Positions 35,300 through 47,801 are shown, numbered from the stretch's first letter. The stretch: DNA of 64,000 nucleotides from Petrolisthes cinctipes (GCA_033782935.1 JAWQEG010001306.1:310001-374000); one strand, 5' to 3'. Notes: generated from the letters alone by a model not told the origin. Program-made: numbers and translations.

Positions 35300-37570
35300 C
35301 TAAAAACATGCTAAAAATCGATCTTTTAGGTGCCAAAAAGTCGATATCTCAAATTCAGTCCCAAAACACCCGAAAATTCGATATTTAGGGGTCCCATAAC
35401 CGATCTGTACATGCCTACTCCGTGTTAGAGTATTTTCAAAATACAGGCCCAAAACATACTGAAAATCGATCTTTTAGGTGCCCAAAAGTCGATATGTGCA
35501 TGCATCTTCTGTACCCGTTTATATCTCAAATTCTGGCCCTAAACACCAGAAAATTCAATATTTTGGGGTCCCAGAAGCAATCTGTACATGCCTACTCAGT
35601 GCTAGAATATTTTCAAAATATAGGCTAAAAACATGCTAAAAATCGATATTTTAGGTGCCAAAAAGTCGATATCTCAAATTAAAGCCCAAAACACCCGAAA
35701 ATTCGATATTTAGGGGTCCCAGAAGCGATCTGTACATGCCTACTCCGTGTTAGAGTATTTTCAAAATATAGGCTAAAAACATACTGAAAATCGATCTTTT
35801 AGGTGCCCAAAAGTCGATATGTGCATGCATCTTCTGTACCCGTTTATATCTCAAATTCAAGCCCTAAACACCCGAAAACTCAATATTTTGGGGCCCAAGA
35901 AGCAATCTGTACATGCCTACTCAGTGCTAGAATATTTTCAAAATATAGGCTAAAAACATGCTAAAAATCGATATTTTAGGTGCCAAAAAGTCGATATCTC
36001 AAATTAAAGCCCAAAACACCCGAAAATTCGATATTTAGGGGTCCCAGAAGGGATCTGTACATGCCTACTCCGTGTTAGAGTATTTTCAAAATACAGGTCA
36101 AAAACATACTGAAAATCGATCTTTTAGGTGCCTAAAAGTCGATATGTGCATGCATCTTCTGTATCCGTTTATATCTGAAATTCTGGCCCTAAACACCCGA
36201 AAATTCGATATTTTGGGGTCCCAGAAGCGATCTGTACATGCCTACTCCGTGTTAGAGTATTTTCATAATATTGGCCAAAAACATACTGAAAATCGATCTT
36301 TTAGGTGCCCAAAAGTCGATTTGTGCATGCATCTTCTGTACCCGTTTATATCTCAAATTCAAGCCCTAAACACCGGAAAATTCAATATTTTGGGGTCCCA
36401 GAAGCAATCTGTACATGCCTACTCAGTGCTAGAATATTTTCAAAATATAGGCTAAAAACATGCTAAAAATCGATATTTTAGGTGCCAAAAAGTCGATATC
36501 TCAAATTATGGCCCAAAACACCCGAAAATTCGATATTTAGGGGTCCAAGAAGCGATCTGTACATGCCTACTCCGTGTTAGAGTATTTTCAAAATACAGGC
36601 CCAAAACATGCTAAAAATCGATGTTTTAGGTGCAAAAAAGTCGATATGTGCATGCATCTTCAGAACCCGTTTATATCTCAAATTCAGGCTCAAAACACCC
36701 GAAAATTCGATGTTTTGGGGTCCCAGAAGCGATCTCTACATGCCTATTCCGTGTTAGAGTATTTTCAAAATACATGCCCAAAACATGCTGAAAATCGATA
36801 TTTTAGATGCCCAAAGTCAATATGTGCATGTATCTTCTGTACCCGTTTATATCTCGAATTCAGGCTCAAAACCCCCGAAAATTCAATATTTTGAGGTCCC
36901 AGAAGCAATCTGTACATGCCTACTCAGTGCTAGAATATTTTCAAAATATAGGCTAAAAACATGTTAAAAATCGATGTTTTAGGTTCCAAAAAGTCGATAT
37001 CTCAAATTAAGGCCCAAAACACCCGAAAATTCGATATTTAGGGGTCCCAGAAGGGATCTGTACATGCCTACTCCGTGTTAGAGTATTTTCAAAATACAGG
37101 CCAAAAACATACTGAAAATCGATCTTTTAGGAGCCCAAAAGTCGATATGTGCATGCATCTTCTGTACCCGTTTATATCTCAAATTCTGGCCCTAAATACC
37201 CGAAAATTCGATATTTTGGGGTCCCAGAAGCGATCTGTACATGCCTACTCAGTGCTAGAATATTTTCAAAATATAGGCTAAAAACATGCTAAAAATCGAT
37301 CTTTTAGGTGCCAAAAAGTTGATATCTCAAATTCTGGCCCTAAACACCCGAAAATTTGATATTTTTGGGTCCCAGAAGCGATCTGTACATGCCTACTCAG
37401 TGCTAGAATGTTTTCAAAATATAGGCTCAAAACATGCTCAAAATCGATATTTTAGGTGCCCAAAAGTCGATATGTGCATGCATCTTCTGTACTCGTTTAT
37501 ATCTCAAATTCAAGCTCAAAACACCCAAAAATTCGATATTTTGGGGTCCCAGAAGCGATCCGTACATGCC
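35300..37570 (+). repeat. End of the family 1 island
   Basis: The order here (two 325-bp dimers, the CATAATATTGG trimer, then a trimer with an L176 middle unit) matches about 9200-10870 at offset 26,095. From about 37059 it matches the L177+S148 section seen near 4360, 11966 and 22964 (GATCTTTTAGGAGCCC marker). No non-repeat sequence is present. Confidence 0.75.
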
Positions 37571-38697
37571 TACTCAGTGCTAGAATATTTTCAAAATATA
37601 GGCTCAAAACATGCTGAAAATCGATATTTTAGGTGCGAAAAAGCGATATATCAAATTCAGGCCCAAAACACCCGAAAATTCGATATTTTGGGGTCCCAGA
37701 AGCGATCTGTACATGCCTACTCAGTGCTAGAATATTTTCAAAATATAGGCTCAAAACATGCTAAAAATCGATATTTTTGGTCCCAAAAAGTCGATATCTC
37801 AAATTCAGGCCCAAAACACCCGAAAATTCGATATTTTGGGGTCCGAGAAGCGATCTGTACATGCCTACTCCGTGTTAGAGTATTTTCAAAATACAGGCCA
37901 ACAACATACTGAAAATCGATCTTTTAGGTGCCCAAAAGTCGATATGTGCATGCATCTTCTGTACCCGTTTATATCTCAAATTCTGGCCCTAAACACCCGA
38001 AAATTCGATATTTTTGGGTCCCAGAAGCGATCTGTAGATGCCTACTCAGTGCTAGAATGTTTTCAAAATATAGGCTCAAAACATGCTTAAAATCGATATT
38101 TTAGGTGCCCAAAAGTCGATATGTGCATGCATCTTCTGTACCCGTTTATATCTCGAATTCAGGCTCAAAACACCCGAAAATTCAATATTTTGGGGTCCCA
38201 GAAGCAATCTGTACATGCCTACTCAGTGCTAGAATATTTTCAAAATATAGGCTAAAAACATGATAAAAATCGATATTTTTGGTCCCAAAAAGTCGATATC
38301 TCAAATTAAGGCCCAAAACACCCAAAAATTCGATATTTAGGGGTCCCAGAGGCGATCTGTACATGCCTACTCCGTGTTAGAGTATTTTCGAAGTACAGGC
38401 CCAAAACATGCTTAAAATCGATATTTTAGGTGCCCAAAAGTCGATATGTGCATGCATCTTCTGTACCCGTTTATATCTCAAATTCAGGCTCAAAACACCC
38501 GAAAATTCGATATTTTGGAGTCCCAGAAGCGATTTGTACATGCCTACTCAGTGCTAGAATATTTTCAAAATATAGGCTCAAAAAATGCTAAAAATCGATA
38601 CTTTAGGTGCGTAAAAGCGATATCTCAAATTCAGGCCCAAAACACCCGAAAATTCGATATTTTGGGGTCCCAGAAGCGATCTGTACATGCCTACTCC
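37571..38697 (+). repeat. Family 2 resumes
   Basis: About 37550-38410 matches about 25960-26820 at offset 11,589, including the TTTTTGGTCCCAAAAAGTCG short unit and the TTTTCGAAGTACAGG long unit. After that the sequence carries TTTTGGAGTCCCAGAAGCGA and GCTCAAAAAATGCT markers that repeat through the next 9 kb. Confidence 0.75.
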
Positions 38698-39182
38698 GTG
38701 TTAAAGTATTTTCAAAATACAGGCCTAAAACATGCTCAACATTGATGTTTTAGGTGCCCAAAAGTCGATATGTGCATGCATCTTCAGTACCCGTTTATAT
38801 CTCAAATTCAGGCTCAAAACACCCGAAAATTCGATATTTTGGGGTCCCAGAAGCGATCTGTACATGCCTACTCCGTGTTAGAGTATTTTCAAAATACAGG
38901 CCCAAAACATGCTGAAAATCGATAATTTAGATGCCCAAAGTCAATATGTGCATGTATCTTCTGTACCCGTTTATATCTCAAATTCAGGCTCAAAACACCC
39001 GAAAATTCAACATTTTGGGGTCCCAGAAGCAATCTGTACATGCCTACTCAGTGCTAGAATATTTTCAAAATAAAGGCTAAAAACATGCTAAAAATCGATA
39101 TTTTAGGTGCCAAATAGTCGATATCTCAAATTCAGTCCCAAAACACCCGAAACTTCGATATTTAGGGGTCCCAGAAGCGATC

Positions 39183-39271
39183 TGTACATGCCTACTCCGT
39201 GTTAGAGTATTTTCAAAATACAGGCCAAAAACATACTGAAAATCGATCTTTTAGGTGCCCAAAAGTCGATA
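39183..39271 (+). repeat. First half-unit (h1, 89 bp) of L177
   Basis: This half begins TGTACATGCC and ends just before TGTGCATGC. It aligns with the following 88 bp almost without gaps. The shared landmarks in order are TGTRCATGC, TCNGT, GGCC, AAAC, GAAAA, TCGATNTTTT, CCCA and AAG-CGAT. By hand I count about 60 identical positions in about 91 alignment columns. This shows that the 177-bp unit arose from a duplication of an 88-89-bp ancestor. The dyad around TATTTTCAAAATA is present in this half only. Confidence 0.85.
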
Positions 39272-39359
39272 TGTGCATGCATCTTCTGTACCCGTTTATA
39301 TCTCAAATTCTGGCCCTAAACACCCGAAAATTCGATATTTTTGGGTCCCAGAAGCGATC
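39272..39359 (+). repeat. Second half-unit (h2, 88 bp) of L177
   Basis: This half begins TGTGCATGCATC and is the diverged partner of the preceding 89 bp. Its CCCGAAAATTCGATATTTT box corresponds to the TGAAAATCGATCTTTT box of the first half, and its GGGTCCCAGAAGCGAT corresponds to AGGTGCCCAAAAGTCGAT. The first 25 bp or so of this half are what S units lack. The two halves can still recombine with each other, as the 236-bp unit at 16270-16505 shows. Confidence 0.85.
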
Positions 39360-41882
39360 TGTACATGCCTACTCAGTGCTAGAATGTTTTCAAAATATAG
39401 GCTCAAAACATGCTTAAAATCGATATTTTAGGTGCCCAAAAGTCGATATGTGAATGCATCTTCTGTACCCGTTTACATCTCGAATTCAGGCTCAAAACAC
39501 CCGAAAATTCAATATTTTGGGGACCCACAAGCAATCTGTACATGCCTACTCAGTGCTATAATATTTTCAAAATATAGGCTAAAAACATGCCAAAAATCGA
39601 TATTTTAGGTGCCAAAAAGTCGATATCTCAAATTAAAGCCCAAAACACCCAAAAATTCGATATTTAGGGGTCCCAGAGGCGATCTGTACATGCCTACTCC
39701 GTGTTAGCGTATTTTCAAAATACAGGCCCAAAATATGCTCAAAATCGATGTTTTAGGTGCCAAAAAGTCGATATGTGCATGCCCTTTCAGTACCCGTTTA
39801 TATCTCAAATTCTGGCCCTAAACACCCGAAAATTCGATATTTTTGGGTCCCAGAAGCGATCTGTAGATGCCTACTCAGTGCTAGAATGTTTTCAAAATAT
39901 AGGCTCAAAACATGCTTAAAATCGATATTTTAGATGCCCAAAGTCAATATGTGCATGTATCTTCTGTACCCGTTTATATCTCAAATTCAGGCTCAAAACA
40001 CCCGAAAATTCAATATTTTGGGGTCCCAGAAGCAATCTGTACATGCCTACTCAGTGCTAGAATATTTTCAAAATATAGGCTAAAAACATGCTAAAAATCG
40101 ATATTTTAGGTGCCAAAAAGTCGATATCTCAAATTCAGTCCCAAAACTCCCGAAAATTCAATATTTTGGGGTCCCAGAAGCAATCTGTACATGCCTACTC
40201 AGTGCTAGAATATTTTCAAAATATAGGCTAAAAACATGATAAAAATCGATATTTTTGGTCCCAAAAAGTCGATATCTCAAATTAAGGCCCAAAACACCCA
40301 AAAATTCGATATTTATGGGTCCCAGAAGCGATCTGTACATGCCTACTCCGTGTTAGAGTATTTTCAAAATACAGGCCAAAAACATACTGAAAATCGATCT
40401 TTTAGGTGCCCAAAAGTCGATATGTGCATGCATCTTCTGTACCCGTTTATATCTCAAATTCTGGCCCTAAACACCCGAAAATTCGATATTTTGGGGTCCC
40501 AGAAGCGATCTGTACATGCCTACTCAGTGCTATAATGTTTTCAAAATATAGGCTCAAAACATGCTTAAAATCGATATTTTAGGTGCCCAAAAGTCAGATA
40601 TGTGCATGCATCTTCTGTACTCGTTTATATCTCAAATTCAAGCTCAAAACTCCCGAAAATTCGATATTTTGGGGTCCCAGAAGCGATCTGTACATGCCTA
40701 ATCCGTGTTAGAGTATTTTCAAAATTCAGGCACAAAACATGCTTAAAATCGATATTTTTGGTGCCCAAAGTCAATATGTGTATGCATCTTCTATACTCGT
40801 TTATATCTCAAATTCAGGCTCAAAACACCCGAAAATTCGATATTTTGGAGTCCCAGAAGCGATTTGTACATGCCTACTCAGTGCTAGAATATTTTCAAAA
40901 TATAGGCTCAAAAAATGCTAAAAATCGATACTTTAGGTGCGTAAAAGCGATATCTCAAATTCAGGCCCAAAACACCCGAAAATTCGATATTTTGGGGTCC
41001 CAGAAGCGATCTGTACATGCCTACTCCGTGTTAAAGTATTTTCAAAATACAGGCCTAAAACATGCTCAACATTGATGTTTTAGGTGCCCAAAAGTCGATA
41101 TGTGCATGCATCTTCAGTACCCGTTTATATCTCAAATTCAGGCTCAAAACACCCGAAAATTCGATATTTTGGGGTCCCAGAAGCGATCTGTACATGCCTA
41201 CTCCGTGTTAGAGTATTTTCAAAATACAGGCCCAAAACATGCTGAAAATCGATAATTTAGATGCCCAAAGTCAATATGTGCATGTATCTTCTGTACCCGT
41301 TTATATCTCAAATTCAGGCTCAAAACACCCGAAAATTCAACATTTTGGGGTCCCAGAAGCAATCTGTACATGCCTACTCAGTGCTAGAATATTTTCAAAA
41401 TAAAGGCTAAAAACATGCTAAAAATCGATATTTTAGGTGCCAAATAGTCGATATCTCAAATTCAGTCCCAAAACACCCGAAACTTCGATATTTAGGGGTC
41501 CCAGAAGCGATCTGTACATGCCTACTCCGTGTTAGAGTATTTTCAAAATACAGGCCAAAAACATACTGAAAATCGATCTTTTACGTGCCCAAAAGTCGAT
41601 ATGTGCATGCATCTTCTGTACCCGTTTATATCTCAAATTCTGGCCCTAAACACCCGAAAATTCGATATTTTTGGGTCCCAGAAGCGATCTGTACATGCCT
41701 ACTCAGTGCTAGAATGTTTTCAAAATATAGGCTCAAAACATGCCCAAAATCGATATTTTAGGTGCCCAAAAGTCGATATGTGAATGCATCTTCTGTACTC
41801 GTTTATACCTCAAATTCAAGCTCAAAACACCCGAAAATTCGATATTTTGGGGTCCCAGAAGCGATATGTACATGCCTAGTCC

Positions 41883-44800
41883 GTGTTAAAGTATTTTCAA
41901 AATACAGGCCTAAAACATGCTCAACATTGATGTTTTAGGTGCCCAAAAGTCGATATGTGCATGCATCTTCAGTACCCGTTTATATCTCAAATTCAGGCTC
42001 AAAACACCCGAAAATTCGATATTTTGGGGTCCCAGAAGCGATCTGTACATGCCTACTCCGTGTTAGAGTATTTTCAAAATACAGGCCCAAAACATGCTGA
42101 AAATCGATAATTTAGATGCCCAAAGTCAATATGTGCATGTATCTTCTGTACCCGTTTATATCTCAAATTCAGGCTCAAAACACCCGAAAATTCAACATTT
42201 TGGGGTCCCAGAAGCAATCTGTACATGCCTACTCAGTGCTAGAATATTTTCAAAATAAAGGCTAAAAACATGCTAAAAATCGATATTTTAGGTGCCAAAT
42301 AGTCGATATCTCAAATTCAGTCCCAAAACACCCGAAACTTCGATATTTAGGGGTCCCAGAAGCGATCTGTACATGCCTACTCCGTGTTAGAGTATTTTCA
42401 AAATACAGGCCAAAAACATACTGAAAATCGATCTTTTAGGTGCCCAAAAGTCGATATGTGCATGCATCTTCTGTACCCGTTTATATCTCAAATTCTGGCC
42501 CTAAACACCCGAAAATTCGATATTTTTGGGTCCCAGAAGCGATCTGTACATGCCTACTCAGTGCTAGAATGTTTTCAAAATATAGGCTCAAAACATGCTT
42601 AAAATCGATATTTTAGGTGCCCAAAAGTCGATATGTGAATGCATCTTCTGTACCCGTTTACATCTCGAATTCAGGCTCAAAACACCCGAAAATTCAATAT
42701 TTTGGGGACCCACAAGCAATCTGTACATGCCTACTCAGTGCTATAATATTTTCAAAATATAGGCTAAAAACATGCCAAAAATCGATATTTTAGGTGCCAA
42801 AAAGTCGATATCTCAAATTAAAGCCCAAAACACCCAAAAATTCGATATTTAGGGGTCCCAGAGGCGATCTGTACATGCCTACTCCGTGTTAGCGTATTTT
42901 CAAAATACAGGCCCAAAATATGCTCAAAATCGATGTTTTAGGTGCCAAAAAGTCGATATGTGCATGCCCTTTCAGTACCCGTTTATATCTCAAATTCTGG
43001 CCCTAAACACCCGAAAATTCGATATTTTTGGGTCCCAGAAGCGATCTGTAGATGCCTACTCAGTGCTAGAATGTTTTCAAAATATAGGCTCAAAACATGC
43101 TTAAAATCGATATTTTAGATGCCCAAAGTCAATATGTGCATGTATCTTCTGTACCCGTTTATATCTCAAATTCAGGCTCAAAACACCCGAAAATTCAATA
43201 TTTTGGGGTCCCAGAAGCAATCTGTACATGCCTACTCAGTGCTAGAATATTTTCAAAATATAGGCTAAAAACATGCTAAAAATCGATATTTTAGGTGCCA
43301 AAAAGTCGATATCTCAAATTCAGTCCCAAAACTCCCGAAAATTCAATATTTTGGGGTCCCAGAAGCAATCTGTACATGCCTACTCAGTGCTAGAATATTT
43401 TCAAAATATAGGCTAAAAACATGATAAAAATCGATATTTTTGGTCCCAAAAAGTCGATATCTCAAATTAAGGCCCAAAACACCCAAAAATTCGATATTTA
43501 TGGGTCCCAGAAGCGATCTGTACATGCCTACTCCGTGTTAGAGTATTTTCAAAATACAGGCCAAAAACATACTGAAAATCGATCTTTTAGGTGCCCAAAA
43601 GTCGATATGTGCATGCATCTTCTGTACCCGTTTATATCTCAAATTCTGGCCCTAATCACCCGAAAATTCGATATTTTGGGGTCCCAGAAGCGATCTGTAC
43701 ATGCCTACTCAGTGCTATAATGTTTTCAAAATATAGGCTCAAAACATGCTTAAAATCGATATTTTAGGTGCCCAAAAGTCAGATATGTGCATGCATCTTC
43801 TGTACTCGTTTATATCTCAAATTCAAGCTCAAAACTCCCGAAAATTCGATATTTTGGGGTCCCAGAAGCGATCTGTACATGCCTAATCCGTGTTAGAGTA
43901 TTTTCAAAATTCAGGCACAAAACATGCTTAAAATCGATATTTTTGGTGCCCAAAGTCAATATGTGTATGCATCTTCTATACTCGTTTATATCTCAAATTC
44001 AGGCTCAAAACACCCGAAAATTCGATATTTTGGAGTCCCAGAAGCGATTTGTACATGCCTACTCAGTGCTAGAATATTTTCAAAATATAGGCTCAAAAAA
44101 TGCTAAAAATCGATACTTTAGGTGCGTAAAAGCGATATCTCAAATTCAGGCCCAAAACACCCGAAAATTCGATATTTTGGGGTCCCAGAAGCGATCTGTA
44201 CATGCCTACTCCGTGTTAAAGTATTTTCAAAATACAGGCCTAAAACATGCTCAACATTGATGTTTTAGGTGCCCAAAAGTCGATATGTGCATGCATCTTC
44301 AGTACCCGTTTATATCTCAAATTCAGGCTCAAAACACCCGAAAATTCGATATTTTGGGGTCCCAGAAGCGATCTGTACATGCCTACTCCGTGTTAGAGTA
44401 TTTTCAAAATACAGGCCCAAAACATGCTGAAAATCGATAATTTAGATGCCCAAAGTCAATATGTGCATGTATCTTCTGTACCCGTTTATATCTCAAATTC
44501 AGGCTCAAAACACCCGAAAATTCAACATTTTGGGGTCCCAGAAGCAATCTGTACATGCCTACTCAGTGCTAGAATATTTTCAAAATAAAGGCTAAAAACA
44601 TGCTAAAAATCGATATTTTAGGTGCCAAATAGTCGATATCTCAAATTCAGTCCCAAAACACCCGAAACTTCGATATTTAGGGGTCCCAGAAGCGATCTGT
44701 ACATGCCTACTCCGTGTTAGAGTATTTTCAAAATACAGGCCAAAAACATACTGAAAATCGATCTTTTACGTGCCCAAAAGTCGATATGTGCATGCATCTT

Positions 44801-45067
44801 CTGTACCCGTTTATATCTCAAATTCTGGCCCTAAACACCCGAAAATTCGATATTTTTGGGTCCCAGAAGCGATCTGTACATGCCTACTCAGTGCTAGAAT
44901 GTTTTCAAAATATAGGCTCAAAACATGCCCAAAATCGATATTTTAGGTGCCCAAAAGTCGATATGTGAATGCATCTTCTGTACTCGTTTATACCTCAAAT
45001 TCAAGCTCAAAACACCCGAAAATTCGATATTTTGGGGTCCCAGAAGCGATATGTACATGCCTAGTCC
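41883..45067 (+). repeat. 3185-bp segmental duplication, copy 2
   Basis: This copy is nearly identical to the first. A difference I can see is CCCTAATCACC near 43650 where copy 1 has CCCTAAACACC. Homology to copy 1 continues to about 45095 and then stops (CAGGCCTAAAACATGCTCAA in copy 1 against CAGGCCCAAAACATGCTGAA), so two copies plus about 28 bp are present. Confidence 0.88.
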
Positions 45068-45482
45068 GTGTTAAAGTATTTTCAAAATACAGGCCCAAAA
45101 CATGCTGAAAATCGATGTTTTAGGTGCCCAAAAGTCGATATGTGCATGCATTTTCAGTACCCGTTTATATCTCAAATTCAGGCTCAAAACACCCGAAAAT
45201 TCGATATTTTAGGGTCCCAGAAGCGATCTGTACATGCCTACTCAGTGCTAGAATATTTTCAAAATAAAGGCTAAAAACATGCTAAAAATCGATATTTTAG
45301 GTGCCAAATAGTCGATATCTCAAATTCAGTCCCAAAACACCCGAAACTTCGATATTTAGGGGTCCCAGAAGCGATCTGTACATGCCTACTCCGTGTTAGA
45401 GTATTTTCAAAATACAGGCCAAAAACATACTGAAAATCGATCTTTTAGGTGCCCAAAAGTCGATATGTGCATGCATCTTCTG
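45068..45482 (+). repeat. Connecting units between duplicated blocks
   Basis: These are ordinary long and short units (GTTAAAGTATTTTC, then AAAATAAAGGCT). The interval from 45245 to 45482 separates the two members of the pair at offset 2507 and is not part of the matched segment. Confidence 0.7.
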
Positions 45483-47751
45483 TACCCGTTTATATCTCAA
45501 ATTCTGGCCCTAAACACCCGAAAATTCGATATTTTTGGGTCCCAGAAGCGATCTGTAGATGCCTACTCAGTGCTAGAATGTTTTCAAAATATAGGCTCAA
45601 AACATGCTTAAAATCGATATTTTAGATGCCCAAAGTCAATATGTGCATGTATCTTCTGTACCCGTTTATATCTCAAATTCAGGCTCAAAACACCCGAAAA
45701 TTCAATATTTTGGGGTCCCAGAAGCAATCTGTACATGCCTACTCAGTGCTAGAATATTTTCAAAATATAGGCTAAAAACATGCTAAAAATCGATATTTTA
45801 GGTGCCAAAAAGTCGATATCTCAAATTCAGTCCCAAAACTCCCGAAAATTCAATATTTTGGGGTCCCAGAAGCAATCTGTACATGCCTACTCAGTGCTAG
45901 AATATTTTCAAAATATAGGCTAAAAACATGATAAAAATCGATATTTTTGGTCCCAAAAAGTCGATATCTCAAATTAAGGCCCAAAACACCCAAAAATTCG
46001 ATATTTATGGGTCCCAGAAGCGATCTGTACATGCCTACTCCGTGTTAGAGTATTTTCAAAATACAGGCCAAAAACATACTGAAAATCGATCTTTTAGGTG
46101 CCCAAAAGTCGATATGTGCATGCATCTTCTGTACCCGTTTATATCTCAAATTCTGGCCCTAAACACCCGAAAATTCGATATTTTTGGGTCCCAGAAGCGA
46201 TCTGTACATGCCTACTCAGTGCTATAATGTTTTCAAAATATAGGCTCAAAACATGCTTAAAATCGATATTTTAGGTGCCCAAAAGTCAGATATGTGCATG
46301 CATCTTCTGTACTCGTTTATATCTCAAATTCAAGCTCAAAACTCCCGAAAATTCGATATTTTGGGGTCCCAGAAGCGATCTGTACATGCCTAATCCGTGT
46401 TAGAGTATTTTCAAAATTCAGGCACAAAACATGCTTAAAATCGATATTTTTGGTGCCCAAAGTCAATATGTGTATGCATCTTCTATACTCGTTTATATCT
46501 CAAATTCAGGCTCAAAACACCCGAAAATTCGATATTTTGGAGTCCCAGAAGCGATTTGTACATGCCTACTCAGTGCTAGAATATTTTCAAAATATAGGCT
46601 CAAAAAATGCTAAAAATCGATACTTTAGGTGCGTAAAAGCGATATCTCAAATTCAGGCCCAAAACACCCGAAAATTCGATATTTTGGGGTCCCAGAAGCG
46701 ATCTGTACATGCCTACTCCGTGTTAAAGTATTTTCAAAATACAGGCCTAAAACATGCTCAACATTGATGTTTTAGGTGCCCAAAAGTCGATATGTGCATG
46801 CATCTTCAGTGCCCGTTTATATCTCAAATTCAGGCTCAAAACACCCGAAAATTCGATATTTTGGGGTCCCAGAAGCGATCTGTACATGCCTACTCCGTGT
46901 TAGAGTATTTTCAAAATACAGGCCCAAAACATGCTGAAAATCGATAATTTAGATGCCCAAAGTCAATATGTGCATGTATCTTCTGTACCCGTTTATATCT
47001 CAAATTCAGGCTCAAAACACCCGAAAATTCAACATTTTGGGGTCCCAGAAGCAATCTGTACATGCCTACTCAGTGCTAGAATATTTTCAAAATAAAGGCT
47101 AAAAACATGCTAAAAATCGATATTTTAGGTGCCAAATAGTCGATATCTCAAATTCAGTCCCAAAACACCCGAAACTTCGATATTTAGGGGTCCCAGAAGC
47201 GATCTGTACATGCCTACTCCGTGTTAGAGTATTTTCAAAATACAGGCCAAAAACATACTGAAAATCGATCTTTTAGGCGCCCAAAAGTCGATATGTGCAT
47301 GCATCTTCTGTACCCGTTTATATCTCAAATTCTGGCCCTAAACACCCGAAAATTCGATATTTTTGGGTCCCAGAAGCGATCTGTACATGCCTACTCAGTG
47401 CTAGAATGTTTTCAAAATATAGGCTCAAAACATGCCCAAAATCGATATTTTAGGTGCCCAAAAGTCGATATGTGAATGCATCTTCTGTACTCGTTTATAC
47501 CTCAAATTCAAGCTCAAAACACCCGAAAATTCGATATTTTGGGGTCCCAGAAGCGATATGTACATGCCTAGTCCGTGTTAAAGTATTTTCAAAATACAGG
47601 CCCAAAACATGCTGAAAATCGATGTTTTAGGTGCCCAAAAGTCGATATGTGCATGCATTTTCAGTACCCGTTTATATCTCAAATTCAGGCTCAAAACACC
47701 CGAAAATTCGATATTTTAGGGTCCCAGAAGCGATCTGTACATGCCTACTCC
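45483..47751 (+). repeat. 2.27-kb copy at offset 2507
   Basis: This segment matches 42976-45244. Homology begins within a unit at GTACCCGTTT (CTTCTGTACCC here against TTTCAGTACCC in the partner) and ends near 47751 (CTCCGTTTTAGAG here against CTCAGTGCTAGAA). The GTCAGATATG insertion (about 46286) and the TTTTGGAGTCCCAG marker (about 46538) are conserved. The copies are displaced and not strictly adjacent, with 238 bp between them. Confidence 0.82.
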
Positions 47752-47801
47752 GTTTTAGAGTATTTTCAAAATACAGGCCAAAAACATACTTAAAATCGAT
47801 C

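Larger units (their letters stand above)
39183..39359 (+). repeat. Type example of the long unit, L177
   Basis: This unit is close to the consensus of the long class. In order it carries TGTACATG, the block CTACTCCGTGTTAGAG, the dyad GTATTTTCAAAATAC, an ATCGAT site, a short AGGTGCCC block, the TGCATGCATC segment that S lacks, TTTATATCTCAAATTC, GGCCCTAAACACCCG, AAAATTCGATATTTTT and GGGTCCCAGAAGCGATC. Its length of 177 bp is divisible by three, so one forward frame runs through the unit without a stop; this is a by-product and not evidence of coding. Long units often carry the CTCCGTGTTAGAG start, whereas short units usually carry CTCAGTGCTAGAA. Confidence 0.95.
38698..41882 (+). repeat. 3185-bp segmental duplication, copy 1
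   Basis: Markers CTCAACATTGATG near 38730, GGGGACCCACAAGCAATC near 39525, CTATAATATTTTC near 39555, GTGCATGCCCTTTCAGTACC near 39780 and GTCAGATATG near 40594 all recur 3185 bp later. The copy ends with the junction-specific GATATGTACATGCCTAGTCC near 41865. Just before copy 1 the corresponding bases read GATCTGTACATGCCTACTCC, which places the left boundary at about 38697. Confidence 0.88.

Noticed and set aside
39240..39310. The 29-bp extra segment of L as a small mobile insertion with an ATAT target duplication
   Set aside because: The segment aligns with the start of the other half-unit, so it is ancestral sequence. Deletion in S explains the ATAT flanks more simply.
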